A stretch of 5,371 bases of DNA from Lamprocystis purpurea (GTDB taxonomy: Bacteria; Pseudomonadota; Gammaproteobacteria; Chromatiales; Chromatiaceae), in assembly GCA_020718945.1 (NCBI GenBank), contig DYRB01000238.1, forward strand, positions 1-5,371, read 5' to 3'. Positions 1 to 4,233 of the stretch are shown piece after piece. The notes under the pieces were generated by a model, which saw only the letters and a program-made list of their open reading frames with translations, did not search any database and was not told the DNA's origin. Within the stretch, counting starts at the first letter, position 1. Each line of letters starts with the position of its first letter. The position numbers and the translations under genes were made by a program.

Positions 1-2
1 AC

Positions 3-107
3 TGGGGTGTCGAGGTGCCCATTGGCAGACGCGACCGGAAGAGCGGTGCGACCAAACGCAAGCCGGTCGATATCGAGGTGGCCCTACAGCTATCGGGGAT
101 GTCCTGA
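3..107 (+). CDS. C-terminal fragment of an unidentified protein (start lies off the left edge)
   Basis: Reading from position 3 gives 34 residues ending at a TGA at 105-107. The peptide begins WGVEVPIGRRDRKSG and ends VDIEVALQLSGMS. It looks protein-like: charged and hydrophobic residues alternate plausibly and the composition is not the Pro/Arg/Gly-rich kind seen in shadow frames of this GC-rich DNA. The K-P-V-D-I-x-V-A stretch faintly recalls the K-x-x-D-V-x-L-A segment of NYN/LabA-type PIN-like nucleases, but the piece is far too short to assign a family. If it were a NYN domain it would be truncated before the usual S-G-D-S-D motif. It is followed one base later by another possible start codon (109). 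No function is proposed. Confidence 0.4.
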   Translation, partial: WGVEVPIGRRDRKSGATKRKPVDIEVALQLSGMS

Positions 108-108
108 A

Positions 109-198
109 ATGAGCGTGGTCGAAGAGCGTCACTACCGCCTGGTTCCGGCGAAGGCGATAGACGCTGCGGATCTGGCCCTCTACGCCCAGCGGGGATGA
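109..198 (+). CDS. possible 29-residue small ORF or out-of-frame tail
   Basis: An ATG one base after the preceding stop opens a 29-codon frame starting MSVVEERHYRLVPAKA and ending in ALYAQRG, stop at 196-198. A GGGGA run at 95-99 lies about 9 nt upstream and could serve as a Shine-Dalgarno site. The peptide is soluble-looking, with no signal or membrane segment. It could be a translationally coupled small gene, or the remains of a longer protein shifted out of the frame of the 3-107 fragment. An extension of the same frame upstream to position 7 has poor, Arg/Pro/Ser-rich composition and is not believed. I do not recognise a family. Confidence 0.3.
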   Translation: MSVVEERHYRLVPAKAIDAADLALYAQRG

Positions 199-201
199 GC
201 C

Positions 202-227
202 GGTCAACCCATAAGCGGCAGTTGACC
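202..227. terminator. stem-loop between convergent genes, possible bidirectional terminator
   Basis: GGTCAAC at 202-208 pairs perfectly with GTTGACC at 221-227 around a 12-nt loop. Allowing one bulged base, the stem extends by a CC/GG pair step. It sits directly after the stop at 198 and downstream of the minus-strand gene ending at 292, so it could end transcripts from both sides. There is no T-run on either side, so a classical intrinsic terminator is not demonstrated. The rest of 199-291 shows nothing else. Confidence 0.35.
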
Positions 228-291
228 CGGGAATGGTTGGTCGGTGAGGGGCTTGGCAGGCGAGTGCAGTTGCTCATTCATTCACCCCAGC

Positions 292-1020
292 TCACCCCTC
301 GGGCAGACCCAGGATGTCCAGATAGCCGCCGTCGCGCAGCTGCCGGGCCTCCTCCGCCAGACCGGCGGCGGGCCCGGAGCCGGCCAGCACGGCCCACTGC
401 CCCGCATCGGCCCCCGCCGCCTCCGCATCCAGCAGGCGCAGGGCCTGGGTCCAGCGCCCGCGCCGGGCGGCCAGGGTCGCCGGGGTCACCGAACCGTCCC
501 GCACCCGGCGGCGCTGGAGCATCTGGAGTTGGCGTTTGGCCTGGTCGAGTTGGGGGCGCAGGGGCCGCGACAGGTCGAAGGCCAGGGCCACCCGGGCCGG
601 GTCGCTCCCCAGGCCGGCCAGATCCTCGGGGCCCGGCTGCGGCAACGGTCGCGGGGCGGCCTCGCGCCAGGTCAGGCGTCCGGCCCCCACCGGGTCCTCG
701 TCGCCGGGGTCGGGCGGGAACTTGTGGAAGCCGAACCGGGAACCCAGGGCACATTCGATCAGGACCCGATCCTGGTCCACCCGGCAGGCCCCGTCGGGGC
801 AGTCGGCGGCGGGGACCCAGGCCCGCGGGTCCTGGCGCCAGGCCGGAAAGTCCCGGTGGGGCGGGCTGCCATAGGCCGCCTCCAGGTCCCGCCAGGTGGC
901 GGAGAAGTCGGCCCAGGCGCGCCGGTACTCGGGGTTGCGGCGCAGGAACTCCCAGGCCCACTGGGCCGCGGTGAGCCGGGCGGTGAAGGCGTAGGCTTGT
1001 GGATCGCGCCAGTCGGGCAT
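292..1020 (-). CDS. DUF6499 / DUF2285-like domain protein
   Basis: The 242-residue product starts MPDWRDPQAYAF. The N-terminal 32 residues (W4-R5-D6, Y10, W21-x-W23-E-F-L-R-R-N-P30, Y32) match what I know of DUF6499, the 'transcriptional regulator-like' module. The C-terminal part, about 143-235, resembles DUF2285: a D-L-x-x-P-L-x-x-Q-L segment (149-158), a basic stretch (162-190), then L-R-L-L-D-A-E-A-A-G-A-D (194-205) and a closing L-R-D-G-G-Y (228-233). DUF2285 is thought to be DNA-binding, and such proteins are often found near conjugative or integrated elements in proteobacteria. No plasmid or transfer gene is visible here, so a regulatory role is inference. The frame stays open upstream to 1302, but that extension overlaps the small gene on the other strand, and family members begin with the PDWRDP motif. 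A GGAG lies 10 nt before the chosen start. Confidence 0.75.
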   Translation of the reverse strand: MPDWRDPQAYAFTARLTAAQWAWEFLRRNPEYRRAWADFSATWRDLEAAYGSPPHRDFPAWRQDPRAWVPAADCPDGACRVDQDRVLIECALGSRFGFHKFPPDPGDEDPVGAGRLTWREAAPRPLPQPGPEDLAGLGSDPARVALAFDLSRPLRPQLDQAKRQLQMLQRRRVRDGSVTPATLAARRGRWTQALRLLDAEAAGADAGQWAVLAGSGPAAGLAEEARQLRDGGYLDILGLPEG

Positions 1021-1079
1021 GGGGCCGGGTCTCCGCAGGGCTCGGGCACAGGATGCCAGTATCCCCGCCGATGCGGACG

Positions 1080-1106
1080 TGGACCAGCCCTGACCCCGGC
1101 TATACT
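1080..1106 (+). promoter_or_regulatory. candidate sigma-70-type promoter for the lysine-rich small protein
   Basis: TATACT at 1101-1106 matches 5 of 6 bases of the -10 consensus and stands out in GC-rich DNA. The best -35 is TGGACC at 1080-1085 (4 of 6), with a short 15-nt spacer. Transcription would start near 1113 and leave a leader of roughly 90 nt before the ATG at 1205. The site lies in the 184-nt gap between two divergent genes. A clear promoter for the minus-strand gene was not found in the same gap. Confidence 0.4.
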
Positions 1107-1204
1107 GCCCAGGCATCGCCACAAGCGACACCCGAGCCGGGTCGCCCAGGGCGATGAGACTGCACCGCCAAACGCCCACGACAGACCCCGAGGAGACAGA
1201 CACC

Positions 1205-1339
1205 ATGACCAAAGAGCGCCACGCAACCAAAGAGAACAAGAAGAAGCCGGAGCACACGCTCAAGGAGAAGCGCGCCGCCAAGAAGGAGAAGAACTCGTCC
1301 AAGGGTTCCCTGGGCGGCGACCGGGCCTCCGCGAACTGA
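1205..1339 (+). CDS. small lysine-rich protein, 44 residues, function unknown
   Basis: The product starts MTKERHATKENKKK and ends GGDRASAN. It has 11 Lys, 3 Arg, 5 Glu and 1 Asp, a net charge of about +8, and no Cys, Trp, Tyr or Phe. Residues 3-33 are nearly all charged or polar, so the protein is probably disordered or a lone amphipathic helix, and cytoplasmic. AGGAG at 1191-1195 lies 9 nt before the ATG at 1205. An in-frame upstream ATG at 1154 has no such site and would absorb the Shine-Dalgarno region, so it is rejected. The gene seems to be its own unit, with a candidate promoter upstream and a strong hairpin 5 nt after the stop. Small basic proteins of this look are annotated as hypothetical in many proteobacteria. 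Nucleic-acid or ribosome binding would fit the charge but is inference. Confidence 0.7.
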   Translation: MTKERHATKENKKKPEHTLKEKRAAKKEKNSSKGSLGGDRASAN

Positions 1340-1344
1340 CCTCA

Positions 1345-1376
1345 GCACACCGCCGGCCCTGGGGCCGGCGGTGTGC
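1345..1376 (+). terminator. strong hairpin terminator after the lysine-rich small gene
   Basis: GCACACCGCCGGCC (1345-1358) and GGCCGGCGGTGTGC (1363-1376) form a perfect 14-bp GC-rich stem with a 4-nt CTGG loop, beginning 5 nt after the TGA at 1337-1339. The following bases are CT-rich (CCTGCCCATCCCTTC) rather than a true T-run, so it is an atypical intrinsic terminator or a 3'-end stabilising stem. Placement and perfect pairing make the transcript-end role likely. Confidence 0.7.
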
Positions 1377-1410
1377 CCTGCCCATCCCTTCAACCCGGAA
1401 AGAGCAATTC

Positions 1411-1540
1411 GGCCGCAAATGAACGCGAAAAGCGCCAATGGTTCAGGTGCTTAGCGGCTGCCCTCTCGTCACCCGCAGGGTGGGCGCGGCGCTGGACCTA
1501 AGTCGTTGTCCATTTGCGTCAATTTGCGTTCATTTGCGAC
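1411..1540. repeat. inverted-repeat element with about 30-nt imperfect arms (REP/MITE-like)
   Basis: The left arm (1411-1440) and right arm (1511-1540) are imperfect inverted copies. A perfect 13-nt core, CGCAAATGAACGC at 1414-1426, pairs with GCGTTCATTTGCG at 1526-1538. Matching continues inward to CCAATG at 1435-1440 and CATTTG at 1511-1516 with several mismatches and a one-base indel. The roughly 70-nt interior contains a small CACCC/GGGTG hairpin (1470-1482) and no reading frame. The arms are less GC-rich than the flanks. The element sits between the small-gene terminator and the 3' end of the VWA operon, a typical place for non-coding repeats. No transposase or clear target-site duplication was seen. 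Confidence 0.55.
1511..1540. repeat. three tandem 10-nt units, consensus CATTTGCGTC
   Basis: The three consecutive units are CATTTGCGTC, AATTTGCGTT and CATTTGCGAC, sharing ATTTGCG with a period of exactly 10 nt. This block is the right arm of the larger inverted repeat. It is also bracketed by ACCTAAG (1496-1502) and its complement CTTAGGT (1553-1559), which could form a long-looped stem just downstream of the VWA gene stop on the minus strand. The role is unknown. A one-helical-turn period would suit a protein-binding array, but this is equally what a degenerate dispersed repeat would look like. Confidence 0.6.
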
Positions 1541-1559
1541 TCAGCTGCTTTTCTTAGGT

Positions 1560-2765
1560 TCAATAGGCCGGCGCCGCGTCCCCGTAGCTCAGGCCAGCCG
1601 CCCCGGCCTGCTCGCGCACCGCCTCGAAGACCTTGTGGTCCAGGGAGTCGGCCGCCCCGCCCTCGGCCTCCAGCTTGTCTTTCAGATAGCTCGCCCGCTC
1701 TTCGGCCAGCCCTTGGATCTGGCGCTTAAGCTCGTCGCGCTTGGCCGCGGTCTGGGTGACCAGGGCCTGGCGCTCACCCGGGGTCATGGCCTGCATGGGG
1801 GCCGGCAGGGCCTCTGGGGCAACAGTGGCCAGATCCACCCGGCCGCTGGCCACCGCATCCACCAGTTCCTGCTTGCCCAGCAGGTTGTCCTTGCCCGCCT
1901 CCGAGGCGTTGAAGGCGGCGCGCCTGGCCAGGGCCGCCGGGCTTGCCGCGGCCTTGGCCCGGTCGGCCTCGGCACTCTTGGCCACCTGGGCCTTGCGCTC
2001 CGGTTCGCTGCCGAAGTACAGGCGCGCCCCGTCCAGTTCCGCGGAGAGCTTGGCCAGCTTAGCGTCATAGGGGGTCGCGATGGCCACGGCGCTGCCGGCC
2101 TGACCCACCTGGAAGGCCCGCCCGTCGCCGAACTGGGCGATCTGCTGCCACTCCCGGGCCGTGTCGCGCTGGTCCCCGCATTGCACCGTGTTGACCCGGA
2201 TACCCCGGGCCTTGGCCGCGGCCAGGGTGACCGGGTACTTGACGTCGTCCTGGTAGTCCATGTGGGGCGGGGCGTCGCCCACCAGGAAGACCACCTTGTA
2301 GGCACGCGCCTCCTGGGACCAGGAGACCCGGTTGACGGCCTCGTCCAGGGCCTGGTTGACCGCCTCGGGGCCGTCGCCGCCGCCGCCCGCCTGAAGCTGC
2401 ATCAGGGCGGCGTAGACCGAGTCCAGGTCGGCGGTCAGGTCCACCACCCGGGTGACATAGTCGTCGCCCCGGTCGCGGTAGGCGACCAGGCCCATGCGGA
2501 TCACGGGGGTCGGCTGGGCGGCGGCCATGGTCGAGGCGATGGACCAGATCTTCTCCTTGGCCGCCTGGATCAGGCCGCCCATGCTGCCGGTGGTGTCCAG
2601 GGCGAAGACTACATCCACCACCGGGCGGTTGCCCGGGTCGGCGGCGGGGATCTGGGCCGCCGGGTCCGGCGCGGCGGGCGGCACTTGCCCCTCCAGGGCC
2701 GGGAAATAGGCGACCGCCGCGGCGGTGAGCCCGAACAGGGCGAGGGCGATGAGCTTGGTGTTCAT
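1560..2765 (-). CDS. VWA-domain protein, exported or membrane-anchored
   Basis: The 401-residue product has a hydrophobic N-terminus (MNTKLIALALFGLTAAAVAY) that fits a signal peptide or single anchor, then a Pro/Ala-rich linker (about 24-46). The VWA domain spans roughly 48-230. Residues D57-T-T-G-S61-M form the metal-ion-dependent adhesion site, G-G-G-G-D131-G-P-E replaces the usual threonine-bearing loop, and V-F-L-V-G-D164-A-P-P-H holds the last metal-site aspartate. The GGGD-x-PE version is known from VWA proteins related to the alpha-kinase-associated group. Residues 235-401 are Ala/Lys/Glu-rich, predicted helical with possible coiled coil, and without a domain I recognise. GGAG lies 6 nt before the ATG, and the preceding membrane-protein gene ends 22 nt upstream, so it is the last gene of the operon. 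Metal-dependent protein-protein binding is the family role; the partner is unknown. Confidence 0.85.
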   Translation of the reverse strand: MNTKLIALALFGLTAAAVAYFPALEGQVPPAAPDPAAQIPAADPGNRPVVDVVFALDTTGSMGGLIQAAKEKIWSIASTMAAAQPTPVIRMGLVAYRDRGDDYVTRVVDLTADLDSVYAALMQLQAGGGGDGPEAVNQALDEAVNRVSWSQEARAYKVVFLVGDAPPHMDYQDDVKYPVTLAAAKARGIRVNTVQCGDQRDTAREWQQIAQFGDGRAFQVGQAGSAVAIATPYDAKLAKLSAELDGARLYFGSEPERKAQVAKSAEADRAKAAASPAALARRAAFNASEAGKDNLLGKQELVDAVASGRVDLATVAPEALPAPMQAMTPGERQALVTQTAAKRDELKRQIQGLAEERASYLKDKLEAEGGAADSLDHKVFEAVREQAGAAGLSYGDAAPAY

Positions 2766-2787
2766 GGGTTTCTCCGTGGGTTGGGGT

Positions 2788-3345
2788 TCAGGCGGAATGG
2801 AGCCGCCGCAGGGCCGCCTCGGCGCCGCGATGGGCGCGCTCGAAGGCGTCGTCCGGGTCCTGCGCGGCGGCGGGGCCCCGGCCGAGGTCCGCGGGGATGA
2901 GCCCGAACAGGGCCTGGACCAGCGTCAGGGACCACACCGCCAGGAACAGGCTGCCGCTCTGGCTCAGGGCCCAGACCCCGGCGGCCAGACCCAGCAGGGT
3001 CAGTCCCAGGTCCGCCAGGGCGGCGACCAGGCCGGCATGGAAGTACAGGGAGCGCACCAGCCAGGCCATACCGGCCTGGAGCAGGACGAAGACCGGCAGC
3101 GGCAGGTGCAGGGCCAGGGCCAGGCCGCTGACCAGGGTCCAGGCAAGCAGGGTGCTGACCCGCCCGACCTTGGCCCCGGAGCGCCCGAGCAGGTAGATCA
3201 GGTAGCCGAAGGCGATTAGGGCGACCACCCAGCGCAGGGCCGGGACCCTGGGCAGGGCCAGGGATAGGCCGGCGAACAGGGCGCCGGCTGCCAGGCTCGC
3301 CGCTAGGGCGACCAGGGCCCCTTCGAGGAAACCGGGGCGGGTCAT
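2788..3345 (-). CDS. multi-spanning inner-membrane protein, partner of the PspA-family gene
   Basis: The 185-residue product has about six hydrophobic segments at roughly 9-31, 36-54, 63-80, 82-101, 105-126 and 132-150, then a soluble tail (151-185) rich in Asp, Glu, Arg and Ala. The pattern fits a polytopic cytoplasmic-membrane protein. I recognise no transporter or enzyme motif. Its ATG overlaps the TGA of the PspA-family gene as ATGA, so translation is probably coupled and the two products are likely made in step. It is followed 22 nt later by the VWA gene. PspA-type proteins often sit beside small membrane proteins that recruit or sense for them, so a membrane-partner role is inferred. 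The same frame stays open to 3972, but that extension is Arg/Pro/Gly-rich shadow of the gene upstream and is rejected. Confidence 0.75.
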   Translation of the reverse strand: MTRPGFLEGALVALAASLAAGALFAGLSLALPRVPALRWVVALIAFGYLIYLLGRSGAKVGRVSTLLAWTLVSGLALALHLPLPVFVLLQAGMAWLVRSLYFHAGLVAALADLGLTLLGLAAGVWALSQSGSLFLAVWSLTLVQALFGLIPADLGRGPAAAQDPDDAFERAHRGAEAALRRLHSA

Positions 3346-3905
3346 GGCTGCACCCCCCCGGCCAGGGGGCGGCCCTGCTTGGCGGCGAGCAGGGCCAACT
3401 CCACGTCGGCGGTCTGGACCCCGGCGGGGCTGCCCAGGCCCAGGTCGTCCCAGGGCTGGGCGGGGTGGCCGGCGGCGTCCGGCTCGGTCAGGGCCTCGAC
3501 CTTCTGGCGCATGGCCTCCAGCCGGGCGCCGTCCTCGCGCACCCGGTCGGCCAGCTCGGCCTGGGCCGCGGCCAGTTCGGCATGACGCCGGCCCAGGGCC
3601 TTCTGGGCCCGCTCGGCCTCCAGGCGTCGGCGGATCACCGCCCGGGCCAGGTCGTCCTGCCCGGCCTGGAGGGCGGCGGCGAGTTGCGCCTCGGCGGTGT
3701 CCAGGGTCTCGCGCAGATCGGCGGCGCGGGTCGCAGCCTGGGCCAGGGCCTGGTCCAGGGCCCTGAGGCGCCGCTGGGCCTGGCCCTGGGCCTCTTCCAT
3801 CTCCCGTAGGGCCTGCCGCAGCAGGGTGTCGGGCTCCTCCAGGCGGTCCAAGACCGCGTGGAGATCGGCGCGAAGGAGTCGCGCCACTCGGGTGATCAGT
3901 GCCAT
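3342..3905 (-). CDS. PspA/IM30-family protein (short form)
   Basis: The product is 187 residues, mostly charged helix. The N-terminal 24 residues (MALITRVARLLRADLHAVLD) form an amphipathic helix, followed by E-E-P-D-T-L-L-R-Q-A-L-R-E-M-E-E (23-38). This closely parallels E. coli PspA, which has A-E-D-P-Q-K-L-V-R-L-M-I-Q-E-M-E-D at the same place. Residues 38-135 are a coiled coil, including G-Q-D-D-L-A-R-A-V (82-90), equivalent to the E-D-L-A-R-A-A-L segment of PspA. The family assembles on the inner face of the cytoplasmic membrane to protect it under stress. The protein is shorter than E. coli PspA (222 residues), and its last 45 residues are Gly/Pro-containing rather than helical. GGAGG lies 6 nt before the ATG at 3905, deciding this start over the one 9 codons upstream. 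It is the first gene of the operon. Confidence 0.85.
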   Translation of the reverse strand: MALITRVARLLRADLHAVLDRLEEPDTLLRQALREMEEAQGQAQRRLRALDQALAQAATRAADLRETLDTAEAQLAAALQAGQDDLARAVIRRRLEAERAQKALGRRHAELAAAQAELADRVREDGARLEAMRQKVEALTEPDAAGHPAQPWDDLGLGSPAGVQTADVELALLAAKQGRPLAGGVQP

Positions 3906-3961
3906 GTCGGGCCTCCGTTGACGGGGTGCCATGAAAGTCGCGCCGCAGGCGCTCCAAGCCC

Positions 3962-3994
3962 CCCTCTCCCACCGGGAGAGGGCCGGGGTGAGGG
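3962..3994. repeat. dispersed-type palindromic repeat (GGGAGAGGG...GGGGTGAGGGG)
   Basis: CCCTCTCCC at 3962-3970 and GGGAGAGGG at 3974-3982 form a perfect 9-bp stem with a 3-nt ACC loop, followed by CCGGGGTGAGGGG. This composite is a familiar short intergenic repeat in many GC-rich proteobacterial genomes. Here it lies in the 5' region of the PspA-family operon, about 57 nt upstream of its start codon. It could be transcribed as a leader hairpin, but the dispersed repeat explains it adequately. Confidence 0.6.
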
Positions 3995-4068
3995 GAACTG
4001 CAAGGCCAGTCTAGGGAAGGGGCCCGGCGGGGCGTAGACAGGGCCGGGTAAAACCTGGGGGCTGCGGG

Positions 4069-4084
4069 TTACCGGAAATTTACC
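4069..4084. promoter_or_regulatory. TTACC direct repeat with 11-nt period, possible response-regulator site
   Basis: TTACC occurs at 4069-4073 and again at 4080-4084. On the minus strand this reads GGTAA-N6-GGTAA. A further GGTAAA at 4047-4052 faces the second copy as an inverted repeat. The spacing is one DNA turn, as for OmpR-family dimers, and the minus-strand reading is near, but one base wider than, the CpxR pattern GTAAA-N5-GTAAA. It stands between the PspA-family operon and degP, both plausible envelope-stress genes. The binding protein is unknown. Confidence 0.25.
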
Positions 4085-4107
4085 AAGGGCTGCAAGGCAC
4101 AGGTTCA

Positions 4108-4134
4108 GTTACGAAAAGTTAAGGGGGGGTTAAG
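4108..4134 (+). promoter_or_regulatory. phased GTTA half-sites upstream of degP, possible OmpR/PmrA-type operator
   Basis: GTTACG (4108-4113), GTTAAG (4118-4123) and GTTAAG (4129-4134) are direct repeats spaced 10 and 11 nt. The last two form GTTAAG-N5-GTTAAG, much like the tandem TTAAG half-sites of PmrA/QseB-type response regulators. A weak -10-like CATACT (4157-4162, 4 of 6) follows 22 nt after the second GTTAAG, with no recognisable -35. That is what an activator-dependent promoter would look like. Transcription from it would give a leader of about 65 nt before the degP start. No sigma-E-type element was found. The regulator is not identified. Confidence 0.35.
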
Positions 4135-4233
4135 GCTGCTGCAACCGGGCCATCTCCATACTCGCAACCGTCATTTGGGGAGGAGCGTCCAAGGCCCCTG
4201 CCCCGCGTTGCAACCCGTCACTGGAGTCGATCC

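Noticed and set aside
1021..1302. 94-residue N-terminal extension of the DUF6499 protein
   Set aside because: The family begins at the PDWRDP motif. The extension looks hydrophobic only because it is antisense to the Lys/Glu-rich small gene.
244..1422. 392-codon plus-strand frame covering the DUF6499 gene and the small gene
   Set aside because: It is Pro/Gly/Arg-rich without domains, lies opposite the recognised DUF6499/DUF2285-like gene, and is out of frame with the lysine-rich gene that has its own Shine-Dalgarno site.
1511..1540. Tandem repeat considered as a CRISPR array
   Set aside because: The units are only 10 nt long, directly adjacent and without unique spacers.
1506..2900. Long 464-codon plus-strand frame opposite the VWA gene
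   Set aside because: It is antisense to a gene with clear VWA motifs, a signal sequence and a Shine-Dalgarno site. Its Gly/Arg/Leu/His-rich composition is the usual shadow in GC-rich DNA.
3926..3931. TGGCAC on the minus strand upstream of the PspA-family gene, like a sigma-54 -24 element
   Set aside because: The required TTGC-type -12 element is absent at the right spacing, and transcription would start almost at the start codon.
3346..3972. N-terminal extension of the membrane protein across the PspA-family gene
   Set aside because: It is Arg/Pro/Gly-rich and out of frame with the PspA-family coding sequence. The ATGA overlap start is far more plausible.
3994..4013. GGAACT followed by TCTAG, like a sigma-E promoter
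   Set aside because: The spacer is about 10 nt instead of the 15-17 nt needed, so it is not a credible sigma-E site.
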